From: Paenibacillus flagellatus
GTDB lineage: Bacteria; Bacillota; Bacilli; Paenibacillales; NBRC-103111
DNA: 64,000 nucleotides
Assembly: GCF_003217775.1 (NCBI RefSeq)
Contig: NZ_QJVJ01000012.1
Span: forward strand, 188,001-252,000
Reading direction: 5' to 3'
Shown: piece after piece, positions 42,707-50,515 of the stretch
How positions within the stretch are numbered: position 1 is the first letter of the stretch
How the letters are laid out: every line of letters begins with the position of its first letter
The notes under the pieces: generated by a model
The model's database searches: none
What the model saw: only the letters and a program-made list of their open reading frames with translations
What the model was told of the DNA's origin: nothing
Program-made: the position numbers and the translations under genes

Positions 42707-43635
42707 CGGTCGTGAAAGGCTCGTTCGTGCTGCTGCTGTTTCTGCTCGCGTACGTCTTCCTGTACCGGCTGCTGCAGGCGCTCGTCCGGCAATCGGCGGC
42801 ACGCTACCGGCTCCACTATGTGCGCCGGGGGACGTTCGCGAACCGGGTGGCGCGCTTCGCCTCGCGGTTCGGCTGGCTGTACGGCCACGCGGCCGATTTG
42901 CTCGAATCGAGCCGTTCCCGGCTTCATCTCGGCACGTTTTTGTTCGTCTCGCTGCTGCTCGCCTTGGCCGGCGTCGTGGCCGGCTTCCTTTGCTTCCGCC
43001 ACGTCAAAGGCGTCCTTACGATGGCGGGGATGCTCGGGCTGCTGCCCTACATCGTCCTGCGAACCCGGCTGCTCGGGCTGCAGATGAAGGCGAGGCTCGA
43101 TTTTTTGCCGGCGGTGGAGCTGTTCTATCAATACTACATCGTGTCCGGGCAGAGCAATATCCGCACCGCCTTGAAAATAACGCTGGAGGAGCACCGGCTG
43201 CCGCCCTCCCTGCAGCCCGTCTTCGAGCAGCTGTACCGGAATTTGGCGACGAGCCGCGAAACGGACGACTGCCTGCGCCTGTTCGCGATCAGCCTCGGCC
43301 ATGCGTGGGCGGACTACTTCGCCAACCTGATGCGCGTCGGGCTGCTGGAGGGCAACGACTTGTGCGACGGCATGAAGGAGCTCATCTCCGACATGCGCCG
43401 GGCGCAGCGCTCGGATCAGGCGGAGCGGAACCGGCTGCTCGAAATCCGCATCGCCAACTTCTCGTCGGTGCTGTTTCTCGTTTTGTTCGTAGGCATCAAT
43501 TTCAAAATCAATTCGCACAACGCGTATGTGTACTACATCGTCGACCCGGAAGGGCGGAATATGCTGCTTGATGCGCTGCTGCTCATTTTCGCGTCGTTTT
43601 TGATGGGCATTTATTTGTCGATTCGGAGAATGTGA
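42700..43635 (+). CDS. TadB-like inner-membrane platform protein
   Basis: The 311-residue protein has an N-terminal membrane helix (about 5-27), a pair near 78-120, a cytoplasmic T2SSF-type helical domain (about 125-250; FLPAVELFYQYYIVSGQSNIRTAL, MRVGLLEGNDLCDGMKEL) and two C-terminal helices. This is the layout of TadB, one of two membrane platform proteins paired with the CpaF ATPase. ATG 42700 overlaps the end of the ATPase gene, so translation is coupled. TadC follows after 12 bases. Confidence 0.8.
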   Translation: MLTVVKGSFVLLLFLLAYVFLYRLLQALVRQSAARYRLHYVRRGTFANRVARFASRFGWLYGHAADLLESSRSRLHLGTFLFVSLLLALAGVVAGFLCFRHVKGVLTMAGMLGLLPYIVLRTRLLGLQMKARLDFLPAVELFYQYYIVSGQSNIRTALKITLEEHRLPPSLQPVFEQLYRNLATSRETDDCLRLFAISLGHAWADYFANLMRVGLLEGNDLCDGMKELISDMRRAQRSDQAERNRLLEIRIANFSSVLFLVLFVGINFKINSHNAYVYYIVDPEGRNMLLDALLLIFASFLMGIYLSIRRM

Positions 43636-43647
43636 GGAGGGAAAAGG

Positions 43648-44556
43648 ATGATCATCGAGTCGGAGCATCTGTTCTGGCTGCGTGCGGTGACGCACGCGGC
43701 GCTGTTCGGCGCCTTGTTTACGGTCTTTTATCATGTATTCCATTCTTGGCCGCGCCGGCGGAGACGTTGGCCGACGCTCGCCTTGCGCCAATGGGTGCGC
43801 GGGCGCAACTACCCGTCTTTCCTGCTGAAGGCGTTCGGTCTGTCGGGGCGAGCGGACGGCTTCCTGGAGGCGAAGGAGCGGCTGCTCGCGCGGGGAGGAT
43901 TGCGGATCGATCCGGTAGCGTACGAGCTGCTGCGCCGGGTTGCCATGCTTGGCGCCGTCGCGATTGCTGCGATCGGCTACTCGGCGGCGCGCGGCGGCTG
44001 GCGGCTGCCGCTGGCGGACCCGATCGGCCTGTTGACGGGAGGAGCCGTAGCGGTCGTCCTGCTCGTCTTCGATCGGACGCTTCTGGAGGCGTTCGGCAAG
44101 CATCGGTCGCAGCGAATCATGAAGGAAATATTCGTGCTGAGCAACCAGCTGCTCTATTACGCCGGCTCCAAAATGAGCCTGCACGCGAAGCTGACCCGCT
44201 GCGTGCCGTTCAGCCGGACGGTTCGCGCCGACCTGCAGCTGCTGCTGCACGAATGGTACGAGGACGCGGAGCAGGCGATCCGCCGGTTCAAGCGGCGTCT
44301 GGGCACGGAGGAGGCGTACAGCTTCGCCGAGACGATCAACTCGCTGCGGCTGAACGAGCACGGCAGCTATTACTCGCTGCTGCGCGAACGGATTCAGGAC
44401 TATAAGGAGAAGCTGGAGCTGGCGAGGGACAGCCGAAAGGAGACGACGTCCTACGTCCTGTTCGTCATCGCCGGCGTGCCGATTCTCAACACGTTTCGCA
44501 TTTTTGTGTATCCGTGGGTACAGGAAGGCCAGAAGCTGTTCGACGCGCTCGGCTGA
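43648..44556 (+). CDS. TadC-like inner-membrane platform protein
   Basis: The 302-residue protein has an N-terminal membrane helix (about 12-33), two central helices (about 92-110 and 117-135), a helical cytoplasmic domain (about 140-265) and a final hydrophobic segment (SYVLFVIAGVPILNTFRIFVYPW). Its order directly after TadB and its weak T2SSF-like domain identify it as the second platform protein. GAGGAGGGAAAAGG precedes ATG 43648. Sequence signatures are weaker than in TadB, so identification rests partly on position. Confidence 0.72.
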   Translation: MIIESEHLFWLRAVTHAALFGALFTVFYHVFHSWPRRRRRWPTLALRQWVRGRNYPSFLLKAFGLSGRADGFLEAKERLLARGGLRIDPVAYELLRRVAMLGAVAIAAIGYSAARGGWRLPLADPIGLLTGGAVAVVLLVFDRTLLEAFGKHRSQRIMKEIFVLSNQLLYYAGSKMSLHAKLTRCVPFSRTVRADLQLLLHEWYEDAEQAIRRFKRRLGTEEAYSFAETINSLRLNEHGSYYSLLRERIQDYKEKLELARDSRKETTSYVLFVIAGVPILNTFRIFVYPWVQEGQKLFDALG

Positions 44557-44602
44557 ACCCAAGCCGGCCGGTTCGCCATTCGGGAAAGGGGATAAAGGAA
44601 CG

Positions 44603-44758
44603 ATGAGAAATATTTTGATGACCGTCATGATGCTGATCGTCGTGGCGCTGCTGTTCTCGACGATCATAAACGACGCGGACGTCGGGCTGCGCCAAAAAAT
44701 CAAGGCGAAGGGCGACACCGCGAATACGAACGTGTTGAATTTGAATGCGGGGCCATGA
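44603..44758 (+). CDS. 51-residue mini-pilin candidate A
   Basis: The peptide starts MRNILMTVMM, has a single hydrophobic helix (about 4-21) and a short polar tail ending LNLNAGP. It is the size of Flp-type pilins, and it lies where the major pilin would lie in a Tad operon. It lacks the prepilin leader with Gly before the hydrophobic core and the following Glu, so processing by a prepilin peptidase is not expected. AAAGGA lies close (3 bases) to ATG 44603. The next gene is a paralogue: MRQILMTVML. Confidence 0.65.
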   Translation: MRNILMTVMMLIVVALLFSTIINDADVGLRQKIKAKGDTANTNVLNLNAGP

Positions 44759-44785
44759 TCGGCAGCGAGGAGGCGGTAGTAAGCC

Positions 44786-44932
44786 ATGCGGCAAATATTG
44801 ATGACCGTCATGCTCGTCATCGTCGTCGTCTCTCTCTATGCGGGGACGGTCGGGGGGAGCGGGGGGATGCAGCAAAACGTCAAGACGACCGGCGGCAGGC
44901 TGAACGGGACGATCGGTTCGATCAATCCGTAA
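44786..44932 (+). CDS. 48-residue mini-pilin candidate B
   Basis: The peptide (MRQILMTVML start, GTIGSINP end) shares its first ten residues almost exactly with the preceding 51-residue peptide and has the same plan: hydrophobic helix (about 4-20) and a Gly/Asn/Thr-rich tail. GAGGAGG (44767-44773) lies 12 bases before ATG 44786. The two genes look like a tandem duplication and may form the fibre. A longer overlapping frame from 44755 is an out-of-frame shadow. Confidence 0.6.
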   Translation: MRQILMTVMLVIVVVSLYAGTVGGSGGMQQNVKTTGGRLNGTIGSINP

Positions 44933-44954
44933 TCGATAACCGGAGCGGAGGGAC

Positions 44955-45380
44955 ATGAAGCAAATATTGGTGTTCGTTTTATTCGCGGCCATGCTGTGCT
45001 GGGCGATGTTTGCGCCCACGTACAAGCACGTCGTCCTGTTCCGGCAGGCGATGCTGCAAAAGGAAGTGGACTACATGCTGGAGATCGGCGCGAACGCCTC
45101 GCACGGCTACGTTGACGAAGCGGCCTTCGAGGCTTCCCGGCAGAGGCTGGCGCGCCACGGCTTCGAGACGTCCAGGCTCGAATACGCCGTCAGCGCCACG
45201 AGCGGGGAGGACGCTTCGAACCCGTCGTCGCCGATTTTGCGCGGAACGGGCATCGAGCTGACGATCGCGTACCCGTACGACGGCATGCTCGATATCGACC
45301 GACTGATCGGCATCGCGCCGCCGGGCGCATCCTCCCGAATTTCCGCCTCCGGCCTGAAAATGAGCGAATATGTGCCGTAA
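44955..45380 (+). CDS. TadE-like membrane-anchored protein A
   Basis: The 141-residue protein begins MKQILVFVLFAAMLCWAMF, one membrane helix (about 3-20) whose start echoes the two mini-pilins, followed by an extracytoplasmic domain (about 25-141) with FRQAMLQKEVDYMLEIGANASHGY, reminiscent of TadE-type pseudopilins with a helix running on from the membrane. It has one Cys. GGAGGGAC precedes ATG 44955. Position late in the operon fits a minor pseudopilin; the exact role is unknown. Confidence 0.6.
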   Translation: MKQILVFVLFAAMLCWAMFAPTYKHVVLFRQAMLQKEVDYMLEIGANASHGYVDEAAFEASRQRLARHGFETSRLEYAVSATSGEDASNPSSPILRGTGIELTIAYPYDGMLDIDRLIGIAPPGASSRISASGLKMSEYVP

Positions 45381-45398
45381 GCCGGAGGAGGCGCCGAT

Positions 45399-45881
45399 AT
45401 GTACAAGCTGATCGCGTACGTGCTGCTGTTCGCCTTCGTCATGCTGCTGCATGCGCTGCAGGCCGACGAGGAGGTGGCTCTGCAGGCGCTGTTCCAAGGG
45501 AAGCGCGCCGTCAACCGGGCGGCGCACGCGGCGGCGCAGCAGGTCGATCCGGACAAGCTGAAGGAAGGGATCGTCTCGATCGACCGCGCCGCCGCCGAAG
45601 CTTCGGCGCTGCAATACTTGCGCCGCAACTTGCGGCTGGACGAGGCGAACGAGCCGCTGCCCGGCACGTTTTGGCGAGCGCGGGCGGACGTGCTCGTCTT
45701 CGAAATCGTCAACGAAGACCGGACGTTCCCGTATACGTACGTGAACAGCGCTTTTGACTATACGGTTACGCTGGAGCGGCCCGGCGTCGTCCTGATCGTC
45801 CGGCTGGCGTATCCCCCTACGTATTCCGTGCTCGGGCCGATCGCATGGGAGATTAAAGGAACGGCGGAGCTCGTCTACTAA
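45399..45881 (+). CDS. TadE-like membrane-anchored protein B
   Basis: The 160-residue protein has a short N-terminal membrane helix (about 3-20, KLIAYVLLFAFVMLLHAL), a long charged helix (about 22-55, QALFQGKRAVNRAAHAAAQQV, like TadE proteins) and a beta-rich C-terminal domain ending KGTAELVY. CGGAGGAGG precedes ATG 45399, 19 bases after the previous gene. It is the last gene of the operon; no prepilin peptidase or secretin gene follows. I call it a minor pseudopilin-like protein with moderate certainty. Confidence 0.6.
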   Translation: MYKLIAYVLLFAFVMLLHALQADEEVALQALFQGKRAVNRAAHAAAQQVDPDKLKEGIVSIDRAAAEASALQYLRRNLRLDEANEPLPGTFWRARADVLVFEIVNEDRTFPYTYVNSAFDYTVTLERPGVVLIVRLAYPPTYSVLGPIAWEIKGTAELVY

Positions 45882-45906
45882 GACAAGCCCCGCCGGTTCG
45901 CGCGGT

Positions 45907-46755
45907 TTATGGCGCCGTTCTTTGCGCCAGCATCCATTCGCGTCCCGGCGTCTCGACCCGGAACGTCTCGATATTGCCGGTGTCGGCCAACGTGACGTAG
46001 CATGTCCGGCCGTCCGGACCGCCGAACGTCAAGTTCGTGCAGTTCGACGCGTTCAGCCCGATTTCGGTCAGCAGCTCCCCGGCTGGCGACACTTTGGCGA
46101 CCGTTCCTTTGCCGTACCGGGTAATGTACAGGTTGCCGTCCGCGTCGCAGCGCATGCCGTCCATGCCGAAGTCCGGGAACTCGATCAGCAGCCGCTTGCC
46201 GGAAATGCGCTTGTCCGGCGACAAATCGTACGCCCAGACGCGGCGCTGAACGGATTCGTTGACGTACAGCGTCCGGTTGTCCGGGCTCACCTCGATGCCG
46301 TTCGTCGTCCCCATGCCGCTCTCGAGCAGGGTTACGGTGCCGTCCGTACCGATTCGCCACACGTTGCCGGTCGATTCCTTCCAGTTCGGATCGCTCGCGA
46401 ACAGCGTGTCGTCGTCGGCGATGGCGATGTCGTTCGGCTGATTCATCTTCGGCTCGTGGGCGAAGACCGAGAGGAGCCGGGTGCGCATATCCACCTTCAA
46501 AATATTGTGGTTCGTGTAATCCGCGATGAACATGTCGCCGGACCGGCCGAACCGGATGCCGTTGCCTACGCTGCCGTTCGGCAGCTCGACGAACACGCCG
46601 GCTTCGCCCTCCGGCGTTACCCGGCCGATCGTATGCTGCCTCTCGAAGTTGACGGCGTATACGTTGCCGTCGCGGTCGCACGCCGGTCCCTCGATCCCGG
46701 ACGTGAAGCCGCCGGGCGCCGTAAACACCCGGCTTCGATACCATTCGCTTTCCAT
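45907..46755 (-). CDS. SMP-30/gluconolactonase-like beta-propeller protein
   Basis: The 282-residue protein is a six-bladed propeller of the SMP-30/gluconolactonase/LRE-like type: EGPACDRDGNVYAVNF gives the metal-binding Glu, NQPNDIAIADDDTLFASDP the central Asn-Asp region, and DGMRCDADGNLYITRYG the final metal Asp region. Relatives hydrolyse sugar lactones using a divalent metal. No signal peptide is present. GGGAGG lies 6 bases before the ATG (46755). Its end converges on the Tad operon with only 25 bases between, and there is no clear terminator in that gap. Confidence 0.88.
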   Translation of the reverse strand: MESEWYRSRVFTAPGGFTSGIEGPACDRDGNVYAVNFERQHTIGRVTPEGEAGVFVELPNGSVGNGIRFGRSGDMFIADYTNHNILKVDMRTRLLSVFAHEPKMNQPNDIAIADDDTLFASDPNWKESTGNVWRIGTDGTVTLLESGMGTTNGIEVSPDNRTLYVNESVQRRVWAYDLSPDKRISGKRLLIEFPDFGMDGMRCDADGNLYITRYGKGTVAKVSPAGELLTEIGLNASNCTNLTFGGPDGRTCYVTLADTGNIETFRVETPGREWMLAQRTAP

Positions 46756-46847
46756 ACCGAGCCTCCCATGACCTCATTTTTTTCCATTTCCCGATTAGAC
46801 GTATTCGCCCGCCGCGGCCGCGTTCCTCCTTTCGCCCCGAAACATTG

Positions 46848-46853
46848 TATAAT
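46848..46853 (+). promoter_or_regulatory. -10 box of the M24 peptidase gene
   Basis: Perfect TATAAT 26 bases before the start codon; the -35 is unclear. Confidence 0.4.
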
Positions 46854-46879
46854 GGAGCAAGAAAAGGAGTGGATTCGCC

Positions 46880-48076
46880 ATGGACGAACGCGCGGAACGA
46901 CGCCGGCGGCTGCAGGACAAGATGAAGGCGGCGGGCGTCGACGGCTGCGTCATTACGCAAAACGTCGATTTGTATTACTTGATCGGTTCGATGCAAACGG
47001 GATATTTGTTCCTTCCGGCGGAAGGGGAAGCGGTCTTTTTCGTCCGGCGCAGCTACACGCGCGCCTGCGAGGAAGCCGACGTCGCCGTCGAGGAGCTCGG
47101 CTCCATGCGCGGCTTCGGCGCGAGACTGGCCGAAGCGCTCCCCGGCTTGTTCCGCAGGCCGGACGGCGGGAAGGCGGTGCTGGCCACCGAATTCGACGTG
47201 CTGCCCGTGCAGCAGTTTCAACGGCTGGAGGGCGCGGTGCCGGGCGCACGCTGGGTCGACGGCTCGATGCTCGTCCGCGAGACGCGGATGATCAAGTCAG
47301 CCGCGGAAATCGCGGCGATCCGGGAAGCGGCTCGCGTCATCGACATCGCGTACGAGGCGGCGATCGCCGCGCTCCGTCCGGGCATGGCCGAGTTCGAGCT
47401 GATGGCCGAGGTGGAATCCGTCATCCGGCGCAACGGCCATATGGGCTTGATGCGCGTTCGCGGCTACAATCAGGAAATCATTACGGGCATGATCGGGGCC
47501 GGCTCGGCCGCGGCGATGCCGACGTATTTCGACGGCCCCGCGGGCGGACAAGGGCTCGGCCCCGCAAGCCCGCAAAGCGCGGGCAGACGGCCGATCGGAA
47601 CGGGCGAGCCCGTCCTGATCGATATCGGCTGCTGCATCGACGGCTACGTCATCGACCAGACGCGGACGGCGGTCGTCGGCGAGCTGCCGGACGATTTGCG
47701 CCGGGCATACGATTTGTCCGAAGCGGTGCTTCGGGCGACCGAGGCGAACCTGAAGCCGGGCGTCATCTGCGAGGATTTGTACGCGGCGGCGCTCGATCAG
47801 GTGCGGGAGGCGGGCTTGAGCGACCATTTCATGGGGTTCGGGCGCGATCAGGTCAAGTTTTTGGGTCACGGCATCGGGCTCGAAATCGACGAGCTGCCGG
47901 TGCTCGCCCGCGGCTTCCGCTACCCGCTCGAGCCGGGAATGGTGATCGCCATCGAACCGAAATTCACGTTTCCCGGCCGGGGCGTCGTCGGCATCGAGAA
48001 TACGTACGCGATTACGGCGGACGGCTTCGAGAAGCTGACCGTGTCGCGGGAAGGGATCGCGGCCGTCCCCAAGTAA
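46880..48076 (+). CDS. M24 family Xaa-Pro peptidase
   Basis: The 398-residue protein has the creatinase-like N-terminal domain (about 1-135) and the pita-bread catalytic domain (about 140-390). All five metal ligands of M24 enzymes are visible: D248 and D259 in DIGCCIDGYVIDQTRT, H330 in GHGIGLEIDELP, Glu in AIEPKF and Glu in GIENTY. It should cleave X-Pro peptides in the cytoplasm. AAAAGGAG precedes ATG 46880. There is an insertion-like Gly-rich loop (about 215-240, GPAGGQGLGPASPQSAG) before the catalytic Asp that is longer than usual. Confidence 0.92.
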   Translation: MDERAERRRRLQDKMKAAGVDGCVITQNVDLYYLIGSMQTGYLFLPAEGEAVFFVRRSYTRACEEADVAVEELGSMRGFGARLAEALPGLFRRPDGGKAVLATEFDVLPVQQFQRLEGAVPGARWVDGSMLVRETRMIKSAAEIAAIREAARVIDIAYEAAIAALRPGMAEFELMAEVESVIRRNGHMGLMRVRGYNQEIITGMIGAGSAAAMPTYFDGPAGGQGLGPASPQSAGRRPIGTGEPVLIDIGCCIDGYVIDQTRTAVVGELPDDLRRAYDLSEAVLRATEANLKPGVICEDLYAAALDQVREAGLSDHFMGFGRDQVKFLGHGIGLEIDELPVLARGFRYPLEPGMVIAIEPKFTFPGRGVVGIENTYAITADGFEKLTVSREGIAAVPK

Positions 48077-48081
48077 GACGC

Positions 48082-48147
48082 CGCGGCACATGTCGTGCCG
48101 CGATACATATGCCGGGCTGCGGCCCGCCGGAATCGAACCGGCGGGCC
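48082..48147 (+). terminator. Two hairpins after the M24 gene
   Basis: CGCGGCAC / GTGCCGCG (48082-48089 with 48095-48102) and GGCCCGCCGG / CCGGCGGGCC (48121-48130 with 48138-48147), the second followed by GGTTTCATTTT. At least the second can act as a terminator. Confidence 0.6.
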
Positions 48148-48207
48148 GGTTTCATTTTCCGGGGCATACTCCCCGGAATCGCAGCGGCAAAAAGTTTTCG
48201 CCGCCCG

Positions 48208-48233
48208 TGAACGATTCGCACATCCCGAGCGTA
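48208..48233 (+). promoter_or_regulatory. ECF-type (SigY-like) promoter of the sigma operon
   Basis: TGAACG (48208-48213), 16-base spacer, CGTA (48230-48233), 78 bases upstream of the sigma gene. TGAAC with CGT is the general form of ECF promoters, so the sigma factor likely drives its own operon. Confidence 0.6.
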
Positions 48234-48310
48234 CTATTGACGAACACTGTAACGAATGCCGAACGACGATCGACAGACGCAAATGACGAACCGAGGAGAA
48301 CGGCCTACCG

Positions 48311-48841
48311 ATGGACGACCGAGTACGGATCGAACGCGCACAGCGGGGCGATTCGCAAGCGCTGGCACAGCTCTTGCGCGAGCATTACGCTTTTTTGCTG
48401 AACTATATGACGAAAATTACGATGCAGCCCGCTCTTGCCGAAGATTTGACCCAAGAGACGATGATGCGGGCGATCGAGAAAATCCGGCTGTACAATTTCA
48501 GCTCCAAGTTTTCGTCATGGCTTATCACGATCGGGACGAACCTGTACATGGATCAGCTGCGCAAAAAGAAACGGGAGCGCGAATGGCAGGACCGGGAGCA
48601 GGCGATGCGGCTCATCAAGTGGAGAGCCCGGCAATCGGGGGAGTCGTGGTCCGACCTGCTCGACGCGCTCGGCCGGATGGCCGACGACGTCCGCATCCCG
48701 ATCGTCCTGAAGCATTATTACGGCTACGCCTACGACGAAATCGCCGACATGCTGGGCATCGCCGCGGGCACGGTCAAATCCCGCATTCATAATGGAATCA
48801 AGCAATTGCGAAAGGAGCTGGAACCGGATGAATCACGATGA
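48311..48841 (+). CDS. sigY: ECF sigma factor, SigY type
   Basis: The 176-residue protein has sigma region 2 (about 10-80: LREHYAFLLNYMTKI, AEDLTQETMMRAIEKI, KFSSWLITIGTNLYMDQLRKKKRE) and region 4 (about 110-170: IPIVLKHYYGYAYDEIADMLGIAAGTVKSRIHNGIKQLRKEL). Wording and the five genes that follow match the sigY-yxlCDEFG operon of Bacillus subtilis. GAGGAG lies 12 bases before ATG 48311. It probably transcribes its own operon from the 48208 promoter. The yxlC-like gene overlaps its end by 14 bases. Confidence 0.9.
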   Translation: MDDRVRIERAQRGDSQALAQLLREHYAFLLNYMTKITMQPALAEDLTQETMMRAIEKIRLYNFSSKFSSWLITIGTNLYMDQLRKKKREREWQDREQAMRLIKWRARQSGESWSDLLDALGRMADDVRIPIVLKHYYGYAYDEIADMLGIAAGTVKSRIHNGIKQLRKELEPDESR

Positions 48842-49160
48842 ACGCTTATCGGCCGAACCGATCGAACGGGCGCTGGCGGACGAGCTCGCCAAGCTGGACC
48901 GGCTTGTCCAGCCGACGGAAACGCCCGGCCCCGAATGGTTCGACCTATTCGTCGAGCAAGGCAAGAGGCAGGCAAGGCGCAAGCTCGTCCGCGATTTGAC
49001 GCTGTTCTGGCTGACGGCGGCCGGCATTCTCGCCGTATACGCGGCCTTGTCGTTCGGCCGGCCGATGCTGTTCCTCGCCATCCAGCTGGCGGCGGTAGCC
49101 GTCTTCCCCGTCGTGCTGCTGGCTTCGGGCCGGCGAAAGAAGGTGACCGGCCGTGACTGA
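48828..49160 (+). CDS. yxlC: YxlC-like membrane protein, probable negative regulator of SigY
   Basis: The 110-residue protein has a hydrophilic N-terminal half (1-58; LAKLDRLVQPTETPGPEWFDLFVEQ) and two membrane helices (about 60-80 and 82-101). In Bacillus subtilis YxlC and YxlD are needed to hold SigY inactive. This gene has the same place, size and plan, so an anti-sigma role is inferred from synteny. ATG 48828 has AAAGGAG 10 bases upstream and overlaps the end of the sigma gene, coupling the two. Confidence 0.75.
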   Translation: MNHDERLSAEPIERALADELAKLDRLVQPTETPGPEWFDLFVEQGKRQARRKLVRDLTLFWLTAAGILAVYAALSFGRPMLFLAIQLAAVAVFPVVLLASGRRKKVTGRD

Positions 49161-49365
49161 GCCGTCGCCTACGCTTCCGGCTTGGGCGTTCGTTGCGATC
49201 GCCCTCGTGCTGCTGTCGCAAAGCACGTTTCTGTTTCTGGACGCGCGCAAACGGGGAAGCCGCGCCTGGCTGTGGGGCATATGGGGGTTGATCCATTTCC
49301 CACTGCCGCTCGTCGTCTACTGGATCGTCGTCCGGACTTCCTGGTTCCGGAAAAAACACCGATAA
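49153..49365 (+). CDS. yxlD: YxlD-like small membrane protein
   Basis: The 70-residue protein has two membrane helices (about 10-29 and 39-60) with the intervening DARKRGSRAWLWGIWGLIHFPLP, the pattern of the YxlD family. Start is GTG 49153, overlapping the yxlC-like stop by 8 bases; AAGGTGACCGG lies upstream. In the model operon this gene product acts with YxlC to keep SigY inactive; the assignment here rests on order and topology. Confidence 0.7.
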   Translation: MTEPSPTLPAWAFVAIALVLLSQSTFLFLDARKRGSRAWLWGIWGLIHFPLPLVVYWIVVRTSWFRKKHR

Positions 49366-49379
49366 GGAGGCCGTATGCC

Positions 49380-49586
49380 ATGGAACAACTGTTCGATACG
49401 ATCGATTGGAGGCTGCTGCTCCCGGTTTTCGCCATTCAGCTCGTCCTTCTCGCCGTCGCATTGGTCGACTGCATACGCGCGGAACGGACGCGCGGACCGA
49501 AATGGCTCTGGATTCCGGTCATCGTCCTCGTCCAAATGATCGGTCCGGTGCTGTATTTCGTCTTCGGAAAGGAGAGAGACGCATGA
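49380..49586 (+). CDS. yxlE: YxlE-like PLDc_N-type small membrane protein
   Basis: The 68-residue protein has two membrane helices (about 12-32 and 44-61) and the PLDc_N-type pattern DCIRAERTRGPKWLWIPVIVLVQMIGPVLYFVFGK. AAGGAGG lies 9 bases before ATG 49380. Its stop overlaps the ATG of the ABC ATPase gene (ATGA). It matches yxlE in order, size and motif; the role is not known. Confidence 0.78.
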   Translation: MEQLFDTIDWRLLLPVFAIQLVLLAVALVDCIRAERTRGPKWLWIPVIVLVQMIGPVLYFVFGKERDA

Positions 49587-50515
49587 CGCTCGTTCGCGTG
49601 GAACGATTGGTCAAACGGTTCGGCTCCGGCACCGCGGTCGACGGGGCGTCGTTTTCGATCGAGGAGGGACGCTGCGTCGCCCTGCTCGGTCCGAACGGCG
49701 CGGGGAAGACGACGACGCTCAAAATGCTCGCCGGTCTGCTCGAGCCGACCGAAGGGGATATCGTCTTCCGGACGGAGGAGCCCGGCAACGAAGGGCGCCC
49801 CGTTCGCGACATTCGCCGGCTCATCGGCTTTTTGCCGCAATATCCGGCGTTTTTTCCGTGGATGAGCGGCCGCGAATATTTGACGTTTTCCGGCCGGCTG
49901 GCCCGGCTCCCCAAGACGGAGGCGAAGCGCCGCGCGGAAGAGCTGCTCGCGACGGTCGGTCTTGCGGAAGCGGCCGGCCGGCGCATCGGCGGCTATTCCG
50001 GCGGCATGAAGCAGCGGCTCGGCATCGCGCAGGCGCTCGTCCACCGGCCGAAGCTGCTGCTGCTGGACGAGCCGGTCTCGGCGCTCGATCCGATCGGCCG
50101 GCGCGAGGTGCTCGACATGATCGGCCGCATCCGCCGCGAGACGACGGTGCTGTTCTCGACCCACGTGCTGCACGACGCCGAGGATATGTGCGACGACATC
50201 ATCATGATGAGCAAAGGCAAAGTGGCGGCGGCGGGAACGCTCGAGGAGATCGGCCGGCGGTTCAGCGAGCCGGTCATCCGGATTCGGGCCGAGACGCCGC
50301 TCAACGAGTCGGTCGAGCGGTGGAGAACGTTCGCCTCGGTCCGCTCGATCGAAGCGGAACCGGGAGGACGCGACGTCCGGCTGACCGTGGCCGATCTGGC
50401 CGAAGCCCGCGCCGCGCTGTGGCGCGACTTGGGGGAGCGCGGCGTGCCGGTCGTCCGGTTCGAGGCCGGACGGACGACGCTCGAGGAACTATTCTTGAAG
50501 GCGGTGAGCGGATGA
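49583..50515 (+). CDS. yxlF: ABC transporter ATPase, YxlF-like
   Basis: The 310-residue protein is an ABC ATPase: Walker A GPNGAGKTT (about 37-45), Q-loop region LPQYPAFFPWM, signature YSGGMKQRLGIAQAL, Walker B LLLLDEPVSALDP and the switch STHVLHD. An additional C-terminal domain (about 220-310) is typical of ABC-2 exporters of drugs or surface molecules. AAAGGAGAG lies before ATG 49583, which overlaps the preceding stop; the permease gene follows with the same ATGA overlap. The substrate is unknown. Confidence 0.93.
   Translation: MTLVRVERLVKRFGSGTAVDGASFSIEEGRCVALLGPNGAGKTTTLKMLAGLLEPTEGDIVFRTEEPGNEGRPVRDIRRLIGFLPQYPAFFPWMSGREYLTFSGRLARLPKTEAKRRAEELLATVGLAEAAGRRIGGYSGGMKQRLGIAQALVHRPKLLLLDEPVSALDPIGRREVLDMIGRIRRETTVLFSTHVLHDAEDMCDDIIMMSKGKVAAAGTLEEIGRRFSEPVIRIRAETPLNESVERWRTFASVRSIEAEPGGRDVRLTVADLAEARAALWRDLGERGVPVVRFEAGRTTLEELFLKAVSG

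Noticed and set aside
44755-44958. 67-codon frame over the second mini-pilin
   Set aside because: Polar, no RBS at a good distance, and out of frame with the hydrophobic MRQILMTVML peptide, which resembles its neighbour.
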